From NCBI GenBank assembly GCA_964019155.1, contig OZ025244.1, forward strand, positions 5,035,419 to 5,099,418: a DNA stretch of 64,000 bases, read 5' to 3'. This DNA comes from Osedax fenrisi (taxonomy: Eukaryota > Annelida > Polychaeta > Sabellida > Siboglinidae). The position numbers and the translations under genes are program-made. Shown piece by piece: positions 37,640 through 50,554 of the stretch; the stretch's first letter is position 1, and every line of letters starts with the position of its first letter. The notes beneath the pieces were generated by a model, which saw only the letters and a program-made list of their open reading frames with translations, was not told the origin of the DNA and made no database searches.

Positions 37640-37701
<62 letters not shown>

Positions 37702-37890
37702 TATAAAGGGAAGTCTGCAGATATATCGATTAATGTAATATACATGTATGTCGAATTGAATTAAATTCAAATCGGTCATTACGTAATAACAATATATCTG
37801 CATGCATAAATTGTTTTAGGCTTCACGCTCGGTTGATTGCATAACATGTGTACATTTCTATTTTGTAATTAAAATTGTATTATTTGTATT
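37020..37890. other. AT-rich intergenic DNA with a (TA)n(TG)n tract
   Basis: Alternating TA at about 37641-37687 followed by GTGTGTGTG. Nothing else is recognisable. Confidence 0.6.
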
Positions 37891-37893
37891 AAT

Positions 37894-38053
37894 TTGTATT
37901 CGTTTTGTCATTTATATTTGTTATCGTGTATGTATATGTCGTGTCACTCGTTTCATACAAAAGGAACGCCGCTCGCTGAGATTGATACAATTTTGATTCT
38001 GCGTCTCACCAGGTTGGTACATATTATCATTGTCGTTATTATATTTTTTACTA

Positions 38054-38099
<46 letters not shown>

Positions 38100-38544
38100 T
38101 ATGTTATTATTCAGGTCTTTGTAGAAATTAAATTATATAAGAACTTCACTTTGTTGCATATATATATATATATTCTTTAATAGTATGTTTTAACATCCCT
38201 ATATTTAGGTTGAAGCTTTATCAAGATTAGGTGAATGCAAAATTGGGGAAACAATCTGTTCTATGTTTAAATATATTGCATCAAAACAAGTATGGTGCTA
38301 TTATTCTCAGTGCTGTCAACGAGGATAAATTTATTTTACCCAAACAAAATTATACAAATGTATAACTGGTTAGTTTATATTATGTTAACATTAATTTACT
38401 ATAAATACATGTATTATAAGATAAATATAAGTTAAATATTCATATTCATATTTATTAAAGTTTTATATACCCTATTTTATATTTTAATTATATATTAATT
38501 AATATTTTTATTAATAATTATATATTAATTAATATTTATATTAA

Positions 38545-38590
<46 letters not shown>

Positions 38591-38710
38591 AGAGGCTTCA
38601 ATAAGAATTCACGAACATGTGCCTATTACAGAAATAGACAAATGCATTGATACACAACTAACCAATTGTAAACGAAAAAATAAAGAATGCCAAGACAATT
38701 ATAATGAATA
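37894..38710 (+). pseudogene. Possible remnant of a small spliced gene
   Basis: Three exon-like pieces: one ending AEIDTILILRLTR at 38010 before a GT; one after CCTATATTTAG at 38209 reading VEALSRLGECKIGETICSMF, which on a one-base shift becomes HQNKYGAIILSAVNEDKFIL PKQNY to 38364; and one after TATCACAG (about 38590) reading EASIRIHEHVPITEID to a stop at 38709. The KYG...LPK pattern recalls short proteins with a 'TKYG...FLPxR' motif carried by many invertebrate mobile elements, which is a recollection of a pattern rather than a match I can test. A (TTA)n array lies in the first putative intron. Confidence 0.25.
38055..38099. repeat. (TTA)n microsatellite
   Basis: About 15 units of TTA/ATT. 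Confidence 0.95.
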
Positions 38711-38767
38711 ACATTTTAATTTAATTAAAATATTTTATTTAATATATACATATATTTTACATCTGCT

Positions 38768-38915
38768 CAACTCAATACAATTTACATATGTTCAACATAA
38801 TCAAAATGCAACATGTTCAACTCAATGCAATTTACATATGTTCAACATAATCAAAATGCAACATGTTCAACTCAATACAATTTACATATGTTCAACATAA
38901 TCAAAATGCAACATT
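38768..38915 (+). repeat. 50-bp minisatellite, three units
   Basis: Units begin CAACTCAATRCAATTT at 38768, 38818 and 38868 and are nearly identical. Diverged ATGTTCAACA words continue to about 38990. Confidence 0.9.
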
Positions 38916-38990
38916 GAACATGTTCAACAACACCACAAAATGTAGCCAAATGAAAATGTTCAACATGTTAACAATTACATATGTTCAGCA

Positions 38991-39619
38991 TATTATATTA
39001 ACAGTTTGGTTTACTGGGAATGATATAATAATTATTTCTCCGCAAATAACTCCCGAATGAATATTTGTATTATTGAATTACATAATTGGATGACCATCAA
39101 TTATTTATACATATATACAAATAAAACTTAACATTAATAAACATAACAAATAATTTATTCCACTTTCCTACAATACATTTTGAAAATACTGCATTTATCT
39201 CAATAATCTACAATAATTTTAACTCAATAAAATATTTATGATGAAAATTACTAATAAATTAACAATGAATGCTAATATTAAAAACTGAATTAAAACAACT
39301 ACTAAAACGGTCTACCTACCTAATGATTTTTTTTCTAGAATCGACTACTGTTCTACACTACTTATTAACTCAACTAATAACAATTTCAACAACGTTATCG
39401 TATAATTAAATCAACTACTTATATATATATATATGTTTTTAACATAAGTTTACATCATAATAATCTTTATAATATTAATGAATTCATTGTTTATATTTTA
39501 ATTCATAGTCATTGCTATTATTATATACCATTAATGTATACTCATCGTTTATTATTAAATATTATATATTTATTTAATTGTATTTTTACTTAAAATAATA
39601 TATTTATTTATGTATCAAT
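38991..39619. other. AT-rich DNA, nothing recognised
   Basis: No open frame, repeat or element end that I can support. Confidence 0.5.
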
Positions 39620-39715
39620 CGTTTTAATATAATTTTTCATATAAACTTCGAAAATAGCGTTCGCTATTATATTAGTGTATTTAATAAATACCATCTTCAT
39701 AATCATCATCATATA
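39620..39715 (+). repeat. LINE-type 3' end with (ATC)n tail, copy 1
   Basis: About 95 bp from CGTTTTAATATAATTTTTCA to TAATAAATACC and ATC triplets. A close copy lies at 41408-41515. The TAAATAAATCATCATC ending resembles the 3' end of the minus-strand LINE at 30305, so both may be extreme 5' truncations of that family. Confidence 0.6.
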
Positions 39716-40288
39716 TATATATATATATATATACATATATCTAGTATGGTAACTACATATATAACTGTATGTAGGTATTTATAAATGTGTTGTGTATCAA
39801 GTATAAATGTGTTATGTAATTTAGATAAATGTTGATTTAATATATTTTGTTATTTATGTTTTTTATATAATTTTATTTCTGTTTTGTGAATTGAAATTAG
39901 TTGACGTGACTTGAACGAATGTAAATGTTATGTAATTTGGATGAATGTTGATTTAATATTTTTGGTTATTTGTTTTTTTGATTTCTGTTTTATAAATTGT
40001 AAAAGAGAGCGTAGTTTATAATTAGATTAACTAATCTTATCTAGTTATCTAATTAGAGATACGCCCATCACGTTATCTCGTTATTATCGATAAGTTCGGT
40101 ATGATATAGTTTATAAGTGCAAACAGCGTACACTGAAAGCTATTAAAATGTATCATATTAATTGTAGAACTTCTCGATAGATACATATTTAATCATGACT
40201 GTTGATATTTATGATGTTTAATATGTTTTTATATATGTTTTAATTTGAGTTTTCCTCCATTATCGATTCGACCACCACGTCTATCATC

Positions 40289-40460
40289 CATTCCCCATAT
40301 ACCCCCATCTACGAACACACCCATTCCCCATATACCCCCATCCATGAACACACATTCCCCATATACCCCCATCCACGAACACACACACATTCCACACCTA
40401 CCCCCATCCAAGAACCATGCCACATCCCCGTCCATCCATGAACCACAACACCTTCCCCAT
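40289..40460. repeat. C-rich minisatellite, about 32-bp period
   Basis: Degenerate units of CATTCCCCATATACCCCCAT followed by CCACGAACACAC, about five copies. It is the only strongly strand-asymmetric C-rich segment of the intergenic DNA. The open frames across it in both strands are by-products of the repeat. Confidence 0.8.
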
Positions 40461-40549
40461 CCACGTCCAGTCGTTTCATTCAATAAACATATAACCTGCC
40501 GAGAACTATTATTCTCCGTTTTCTGGAGACAAAATATATATATATATGT

Positions 40550-41345
40550 AGGGGAAGTGCTATAATATCGACAGGCACGTAATATTGAAACCTTAGAGAT
40601 ATCCTAAAATATAATTCCAATCAAAAAATAATTAATGTATGAAGTAATTTTTTTTAATATTTATATTTTTTTAATTATAAACAAAAAACTGATTTTGTCG
40701 TTACAACTCTAAATTTATGAAATTTTTGAATTACAATATCGATTCTCAATCATTTGAACATTTATTTATTTTAAATATTATAACTACATCGTATACATCT
40801 AATTAGATTTTACAATGTGCCGAAAAGATTTTGTAGTTGTATAACTTGTTACAAAGTTATTGACGTTTACCTAAGCAACATAAGTTCATAATACCGACAC
40901 CATAATTGCATGTATTATCGACACCCTTTAACCAATCAGCGTTATTTGTTTATAATGTGCGTGCGTTATGATAATATTCATAAATTAATAGACATACCTA
41001 ATAATATACACATATACTTGGAATTGATTCTACTTGGAATTAAATAATCTATCAGAAACTATATAAAACTCCTATATACGTACAATATTCGCATTATGTA
41101 ATATAAAACTTAATATTTATAATATAATATAAAATATAAAATATTTTCGAAAATTAATTATAGGAAAACAACATATGCTTTGCGTGTGTTAACTAAAAGT
41201 AACGCGCATTTAATTCTGATTGGATAATTTATATTAAATAATATGTTATGTTGTATAATATATATATGATATGTTTAGGGTGTCGATATTATGTGCCAAG
41301 GTGTCGTTATTCGAGGCAGTGCCTGTAATATCGACACCACTGTTA
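40550..41345. repeat. Candidate element bounded by TAATATCGACA direct repeats
   Basis: AGTGCTATAATATCGACAGG (40555) and AGTGCCTGTAATATCGACAC (41322) are direct repeats about 765 bp apart. TATCGACAC or its complement also occurs near 40915, 41282 and 41303. Between them is AT-rich sequence without a frame. It could be a non-autonomous element or a motif cluster. Confidence 0.35.
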
Positions 41346-41407
41346 TCTCAGAGTTAAACAAACTAAATTACATTTTAAAATAGATAATATATGTATATAC
41401 CTATCAT

Positions 41408-41515
41408 TCGTTTTAATATAATTTTTCATATACACCTTCGAAAATAGCATTCGCTATTATATTAGTGTGTTTAATAAATCACCATCATCATCTTCATCAT
41501 CATCATCATCATCTA
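41408..41515 (+). repeat. LINE-type 3' end with (ATC)n tail, copy 2
   Basis: Second copy of the unit at 39620-39715, about 90 percent alike by eye, with a longer (ATC)n tail at 41484-41513. Confidence 0.65.
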
Positions 41516-42185
41516 GGATACACGATTAAAAAGTTACAAAAATAAATAATGAAAATAGATTACAAATAACAGTTACATTTTAAATACGTATTACACATGC
41601 GCAGGTATTATTTATCATAATTTTGTAGACGTCATTATAAACAACTTTTTATTATGTCATATCGTAAATAATTTACATATCGAAAGTTACTAATTACAAT
41701 TCGTATAATATATAAATATTATTTAGTATCGGATTCTATATATTAAAAAAATAATAGTTTATTTTATATTTTTACATTTTATTGATGAACCAATGTTGTG
41801 TATTACAGTCCTCCGTTTATATCAATTATATTTGAAACTTACTAAGTATTATAACAATATATATATAGTATACTAAAGTGTATATAATGAGTATATATAT
41901 ATTATATACTATAGTATACTGTACTATAGTAGAGTACATGATGTTTTTATCAAGTAAACAACCCATTAATGGATAAAATCCTCTAAACCATGTGGTATAT
42001 CGCTTTACGAGTCAAAGTTAACTCTTCACGCGAATGCAGAATTATAACTTAGGTTATGTAATGGTAGTGTCGGGGGTCGCACGAGAGATATGACTTATAG
42101 CCCAATCATGAATGTTTGATATCTACATCTGCACAATAAACAACAATATAAATAGATAAGGGTTATTAATAAGCAATCGTAAATA
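41516..42185. other. Intergenic DNA upstream of gene B
   Basis: AT-rich, with TATA/TAGTATAC words near 41860-41935 and a less AT-rich stretch 41985-42120. No gene seen. Confidence 0.5.
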
Positions 42186-42344
42186 ATTGCGGCCGCTGCT
42201 GATAAAACACATATATATATATATACATGTATATATTCGTGAGGCGTTACGGTTCAGCGAACACGGCGATGGTTTCAATAAAACTGCACCCGAGCTACTA
42301 ATTTGGTGAAGTTAGAATTTCTCTCTAGTCAGGTCTTCTTCGAG
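42186..42344 (+). promoter_or_regulatory. Gene B 5' flank and probable 5' UTR
   Basis: A (TA)n tract with TATA-like words at 42211-42236 is followed by a GC-richer stretch leading to the ATG at 42345, which suits a promoter and a UTR of about 100 bases. A pyrimidine-rich TTTCTCTCTAGTCAG ends 13 bases before the ATG (AG at 42331-42332) and could be a 3' splice site for a 5' UTR intron or for a spliced leader. No consensus can settle the start site from sequence alone. Confidence 0.35.
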
Positions 42345-42396
42345 ATGCTATTCGTTTACGCCGCCCTCGCCCTAGTGGTCAGTGCAGTGGTCAGCG
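42345..42396 (+). CDS. Gene B exon 1: signal peptide
   Basis: ATG then [16 protein letters not shown], a hydrophobic core ending in small residues suitable for signal peptidase. Ends in phase 1 (G) at a consensus GTAAGT donor. No earlier in-frame ATG is close. Confidence 0.85.
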
Positions 42397-42595
42397 GTAA
42401 GTACGCATACGATCGCTATATATATATCTCTCTTTGTTGTAACCACACGGTTTTAGTAGACCGATGTTCATCTCATACGTGATATTAGTATCGATTGCGC
42501 GCGCAAATTTTATAACGAGAATATCATATTAAACTTGAATTGAATTATAATATTATGTTGTATATTTACCCCATATAACATTATTCATTGTTATA

Positions 42596-42634
<39 letters not shown>

Positions 42635-42898
42635 TGTATTTCCGTTATTATGAACTAATTATGATATAATATTATTATATACATTAATAAAACCTATACG
42701 AACATTTAATATTTCGATTACACTATTTATTAGTTTATTATTGATATATACTTGGTATACTTATTTAGCGATAAAATAAATGTTATTGTAGATTAAATTA
42801 TTAAAATAAAATATATGTTTAGTTTTATAATATATTTATAATTATCTTAGAGTATAGAATATCTTGAGTATATAATTATATCTATCAATTTATTTATA

Positions 42899-42929
<31 letters not shown>

Positions 42930-42956
42930 GTATATATAATACATATATATATATAT

Positions 42957-43003
<47 letters not shown>

Positions 43004-43066
43004 CAAAAAAATAATAATTATTATGAATATACTTATTATAATAATGTAATTTATAATATATATGTA

Positions 43067-43135
<69 letters not shown>

Positions 43136-43227
43136 ATATAATATAATTTAAAATATTAATTAAATTTATAAACCAGATTATACTTTACATAATTATTATG
43201 AATATACTTATTATAATAATGTAATTG

Positions 43228-43274
<47 letters not shown>

Positions 43275-46200
43275 TTAAAATATTAATAATTAAATTTATA
43301 TATTCAATAATTAACACATTCACAATTGTTAGTTTCCACATACTCTCATTACACATTGTTGCCATACTATAGGTTAATCTACTGATAACACACAATACAT
43401 TAATGATTACGTAACACTATCACGATTACATAACCACGCTATTACGTCACTCTAAGATCCACAAGAGTCTATCACCGCTGGACTATGTCTATCTCCTACT
43501 TGCATCGTTACAGGTTTGCATCCACTATATTCCGTATAGGCAGTTTCGTATAATATACAGGATATAGAGTATATAGACAGATTTGTATAATATGCAGGAT
43601 GTTGAGTATATTATAGCGTCGTAATATACCCCGTAAATAAAATGATTAAAATCCAAGCATTCAATCATGACTCCATATTGAATCAATGGTAAGCGTTTAA
43701 CTATTTACGGTTGGCTATAAATAGAACCAGGGTCTAACGCTGAACTATTGATTCATTATTAAATCAATTGGTCATGAGTCACATTAAACCAATTGATTCA
43801 ATTTTAAATAAATTGGCAATGATTTAATTCTGACGTAGTGATTCTTTTTTTAAATTAATTGGCAAGAATTATACTTAATTGTACATATAATATTGATTTT
43901 TAATATTTATAATTAATTTTTAATACACTAATATGTGTAATACCTACACTTATCATTTTCTAATTACTAAATTAGTATAAATAATATACTTTTATGTAAT
44001 AATAATTATAATTAATTAATTTTTTATCTTATAATTCTATTATAATTTTAATTTTAATATAGAGACTATTTATAAAATTAGTTAACATATAAACCTATTT
44101 TATGTACTTAATTTAAATATATATTATGTAATTGAACAAAAAAAATGTAATATAAATATATATGTTTTACTCATGTAGATTGCTTGGTATCATGTTATAC
44201 ATTGGGTTAATTTATAGTTTACCTCATACAACTATTATAATCTAATATTATATAAAATAAATTATAATAATAGACTAAAATAGACAGTAAATTATAAAGA
44301 ATTATTTAAATTTATAATTTTATTAAGGTATTATTTATATACAGTATAAATATGTACAAATATGTATAAATAATAATAATAAATAACAATAATTAGAAAT
44401 GCTTTTTACATTATAATAATTAAATACATCACAACTACTAGTTACATACAATTAATTAATGACATGAATCAGATTCTATTAGATCTTATAGTGCTTTAGA
44501 TTCAGTATGCATATTGGGCTCCTACTAAATTATAAGATTTAGTATAATCAATGTTATTTATATCAATTAAATAATACAAACCTTAATATATTTCCATTTT
44601 TATTTTCTTATATCATTTTCTATACTCTTAATGATTTCTACCTCTTTGCTCCAGGATTTGATATCATTACAGATTCTATAATATAGTTATAAATATAATA
44701 TAAATTATTAAATATAATATGGTAAATGTTGGGCAATATTTTATAGAATTTAATCTATTAATAACTTTAATAAGTAATAATACATTCTATCAACATTTAT
44801 ATAACTAAGGGTGTATATTATGTAATGTACCTCAGTACCACAGTCCCATCTGTTTGCTTATGTCAACTCATATTGTACGTCAGTACTAACTTTTCGACAT
44901 CCCATCCCAATATATCAATGTACCACAGTACCAAGGTACCATCCATCGATAAAAAGAGGGTTTCATGTATTCTTATACATGTAAATACAGATGATATGTT
45001 GGTATGTTACAAAAAAAGCACCAACATCAAATCTGTAGGCGTATACATGTAAATGCAGATGGGACGTTGGTACTATGGTACTATGGTACATTGGGATAAT
45101 GAATTTTTTGTAATATACCAATGTACCATAGTCCATCTGAATTTACATGTATAAGCATATAGATGGGACTGTGGTACATTACAAAAAACGCACCCTTAGT
45201 TAAGTTAATAATATTTCATTTAAATTTTATTTTATTAAAAATATGATAATAAAATATTAGTTAAATTATGTATATAAAAATATTATTTCTTTACTAACAT
45301 ATTATAAGTTTTGATATATACTGATATTTGATCATGAATACGGTATTTATATATTTATTTAGACAGATACCAGAAACAATACTTCACATAATCGTAGTCG
45401 TGTTATATATTTGGTCTGTATTAGTAATTAAATAATTATTATTTACATATTGATAACATTTACATATTATTATATACATATATCTTATTAGTTATCAGAT
45501 TGAATGTTTAATCTTAACTAGTAACACAATTAACTATTGAATAGTTAATGACATAATTAGAATGTGAACATATATTAAGGTTTTACTATTTACATATCAC
45601 AAATATAATATATTGACACCTATTAAGTAATATTAGTAAATAGTGATTTAACTGTACCCAATATTTACATGCGATCAAAATGAATATAATAATTAATCTT
45701 AATATATATAAATATATATATATAATCTTAATATATTAATACAATATATGAATAATATAAAACATGAATTAATTTATTATGCACACAAAAATTGTATATA
45801 CACTCTAGTGCTGAAAGTGCTCACAAATGAAAACTAAATAAAATATCATAAATAACTTTTGACTATAACAATTATTTGACAATAAAAGAAAAGTAAATAA
45901 AGGAGATGTAGGCATACTGATGGGTAGTATAGTAATGGATGGACCGGATGGAATGATGGAGATACTTACATAACGATGGTTCTATAGGGACGATCGATGA
46001 GTACAAATAAGAGAAATTACAGAGATAGAACAGATGAATTAGAATAGTTAGAATTATAGGATTGTTTGGAGGAATGAAGATATATGAGTTGATGAGAAAA
46101 GTCTGAGTAGGGTATTATTTATGAAGGAATTAGTTGAGGAGTATTTGGAAGGAATTAGTATTTTAGTGGTTGTGAAGTCGTATGAGGAATATTGACTTGC

Positions 46201-46520
46201 TAAAGATCAATTAATGCTATCTAGAGGGGTAACAGATGAAGAAGGGAGTGATACAAAAGAGAAATATAATAATCATAACGAAAAAACACAAGTATATATT
46301 ATATTTGATATCATTTAATTACATTTATTATAATATTTATTTTATATATTTGTTAGTATTACTTTGTATAATATTGTTATTTCATTATGTATTTTCATCG
46401 ATGTAACCAAATAGGATAATGAATTGAATGTAGATTTTGAAGGTGTATATGCGATAGAGGCGCTGCAATTGCAATTTACTATTAGATATCTACTAAATTC
46501 GTCTACTAAACTTTATTATT

Positions 46521-46553
<33 letters not shown>

Positions 46554-49500
46554 ATATTCACGATCAATTGTAATGTACTATCTATATTAAAAATAAAAGT
46601 TATATATATATATATAATATATTAGAGTAAACATATAGATATTTTATGGTGAACATATATATTTATTCATGGGTGTATATAATTGATCATATAGTTGTAA
46701 ATATATATTAAATTATGTCCAAAAAAATCGAGGAAGCAATTAGTAAATTACTTTAATTTATGATAATAAACTAAAGCTTATAACTGATCAACATAATGAA
46801 ACGATTATAAAATTAAATCTAATAATTGCTAATCAGAATACTATAATTGAGAAATTAGAAGAAAAATCTAATATTAATGAAAACTTATGCTAGTATTACA
46901 TCTGAAAATATAACTACAATTCTTAATAATGTAGATGATTCTATTAAAGAATCATTTGTACAATCAGCTAAAAAGAATGAAATTAATAAAAATAATTCAA
47001 TAATATTATATAATGTTAATGAATATGAGGATAAATCATACATGTCTCGCAAACAGTATGATGCTAGTGAGATAAAATTATTCATTAGTTTAATCAATAA
47101 AGATAATATAGATATAAGCTGCATTGGTCACTTTAGATTAGGTAAATATGAAAAATATGAAAAAAAGTATATATCCCCTGTAATTAAAAGACAAATACCT
47201 TTAAAGTTATTTTTAAATCATATAAATTTGACCAGATATAAATTTGTAATCAATTGTATAATCTAAAAATACTAATAATAAAATAGTAAGTAAGGATTAA
47301 TCTTTCGATCAATTAAAGATCAAAAGAGATACGATAACTGAGGCATCAAAGTTAAGCGAAGAGGGATTTAAATTTATAGTTAAAGATATTGTAAATTCTT
47401 TAAAAATATTAAAGATAAAGCAAAATAACAATGAATAATAAATTACTAACTATAGATGATTATAATACTATTATTTCTAATGAAAATGATTTGTCTATTA
47501 TACTGTTAAATATATGTAGTTTTAATAAACATGTTAATACATTAAAAGAATATTTAATTTGTTTTACTATACATTTTAATATAATAATATTAACAGAAAC
47601 TTGGCTTACAGAAAATGATTTTGTTCAAATTTATTTTGAACAATATAGTATTTTCCAGCTCAATAGAGTTTGTAATTTAAAAAAAAAGAGGCGGTGGTGT
47701 TGTTATTTTGGTTAATAAATGTATTAAGGCTGTTCAAGTAGAACATCTAACTCACCAAATAGCAGATGAAATTGATATGTTATCCATCTAGATTATACTT
47801 CCTAATATAAATAATATAATAATTTGCGTGTATATCGTAGACCATCCTATAATAAACAATTATTATTTGATATATTATATAATAGCTTCAATTCTTATAA
47901 TTTATCTAACAATAATATTATTTTATGTGGAGATTTTAATATTAATTGTATGGATAGTCTAGATTCTCAGCCATTTTTTAATATTTTACACCAACTTGAT
48001 TTATTTTATGTTATACATACACCTACTAGATTCTCTACATCAACTGATTCATTAATAGATAACTTTTGCATTGATACAAATCTGATAAATATAATGTGTG
48101 CAGGCATTCTTTGCTCTGATATTACGGGTCACTTACCATTATATATAAATATACATTTAAATTTAAATATTATTGAAAATTATATATATATATATATATT
48201 AGTAAGAGAAACATATCACCTCAATGTATTAATAATTTTATATCAGATTTGGAAAAATGTGATAGGGATTTGGTTACTAGTTTATCCAATATTAATAGTA
48301 TATATGATAAATTTATATCAATTTTCTCTAATCTATATAATAAAAACTGCCCATTATCATTTTCATTAAAAAATAAAAAATAAAAATAAATAGAATGTAC
48401 ATTCATTCTGGCTAAACAAAAAAATGTAAAATGCAATAAAATAGAAAGAAAAAATATACAAAGATTCTATAAGAGTTAATTCCCAGCATAATATAGAAAA
48501 ATATAAAAAATATAGAAATAAAGTTAATATAATGATTAGAAGACAAAAAATCATTTTATGCATACTTTCCTGTAACAAAGTCATAATGAAACTTGGAAAA
48601 AAATAAAAACTTTAATAAATAAAAATAGTAAGGATACAATTCCAGATAATTTGTATATCCAAGATTCTTTAATAGATTAATCAGATAGAGCGCAAGCTTT
48701 TAATGATTTGTTTGCACCTATTGGATCTGATATTACCTGTTGGAGAGGAATGATAAATCTGATTTATTTATTTATGTATTGCGTCATAATGAAATACCAT
48801 TACTCATAATACCCTTACCCGTGTGAATAGCTGCCAAGTTAATAAGGTCTATGAACACAACCGTGGACCCTTGCGAAGATTTCTACGAGTACGCTTGCGG
48901 TAAATGGATCAAGGTTAGTCAAGGGAATTCAAGGTCACACGATAAAAAATATATATTATTTAATAAGTATTTTTAATTATAAATATTATCACAAATTAAG
49001 AAAACAATCTATTAAGATAATAATTTATATGAGGAATTTCATAATATATAAGTTATAGTACTAATCATGTATTCGTACCTACATCACCACCCCACCTATA
49101 GAACAACCCTGTACCTTACTGGACTTCTGAGTGGGCTATTGTCTACAAGATGAGGAATGAGGTCTACCATCAGATAATAGCTATGTTCAACAAAGGTACA
49201 CAAGCTCCTTATGAACCTAATGTATCTATATATATATACATAAGCGTGTGATACATACGATTGCATACAATTAGTAAGCATATTATTATATAAAATACTT
49301 ATTATATATAAACTATATAGTTATAACGATAGAGTAAATATACTTTATAATTAAATATATAGTATATATTCATATATATTATATTCAATATATATATTTA
49401 TATATATTGCTCACTAACCACGTCGCCATGTCCTCGCCATGTCCTCGCAGGACACACACGTGGAGATCCCGACGCCGTCCGTAAGGTGAAGGACGTATTC

Positions 49501-50506
49501 GTAGCTTGCATGGACCAGGCAACTATCGAGAGCCGTCGTGAATTTCCATTGGTGGACCATCTCAAGTATCTAGGAGGTTGGCCCGTTCTGGAGACAAATT
49601 GGAATGAAAACACGTTCTCTATTCTCGATACAGTGATCAAGCTAAACAATATCGGTCTATCTGTTAGTGCCGCACGAACGTAGGCATAGATATATGTATG
49701 TATAAGCGTATACGTATAACTATAGGTATGTTCAAACACGCCGAGAGTGTAAACTATACTTGAATGACATATTTAATTTACTTATGATAATGATAAACTT
49801 CTAGGACCTGACCTGCATGCAAACATCATGCAATTGTATTATTTTTATTTATATGATTATTATATTATTAAAATTATTAATATTTAAATACCATCGCTAA
49901 TAAGATTTCCAAATATATATATGTCATACATAACATAATAGTATTCACGTGACTACAATTAAACCAATCGCAATGCAGCCTCTGTTCATACACGGAGTGT
50001 GGAAAGGATACAAGAAGGAAGACTGGAACGACTACTTCTTCCAGCTCGATCAACCTGAATTCACCATGAAACGAGAATACTTCACCGATTCCCGATACTC
50101 TAGGAATGTTGGATACTTGAAGACATTCGCCAAGGTAATGCTATACAACCAATGTTGTACGGTCGCCGTGTGAATAGACGTAATACCGTGAGTCCACAGA
50201 TCAAAGATAAATGTGTTATTCTGCAATCACTTTATTCAGTATCAACCAGTAGGATAGTATGTAATAATAATAATATAATAATAATAGTTTACCGTGTATG
50301 CGGGTTCGTCGATTATATATTCTAGTTAATACATAAATGACACTATAGGTTTTGTGTCCAAAATCATACTGAAACAAATAACATAAACGCGAATAACTAT
50401 TTAGTGAACGCGTTCCAATCAGTGTATCGGATAGTGGCAATGTATTTATAGAATACCGATTGCGATAGCTACAATATATTCGCAGTCGAGGCGCTCTTGT
50501 ACAATA

Positions 50507-50554
<48 letters not shown>

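Noticed and set aside
38768..38990. CRISPR-like array of 50-bp repeats
   Set aside because: Units are contiguous tandem repeats without unique spacers, in a eukaryotic intergenic region.
40229..40565. Proline-rich and Gly/Trp-rich frames over 80 codons on opposite strands
   Set aside because: Both derive from the C-rich minisatellite at 40289-40460.
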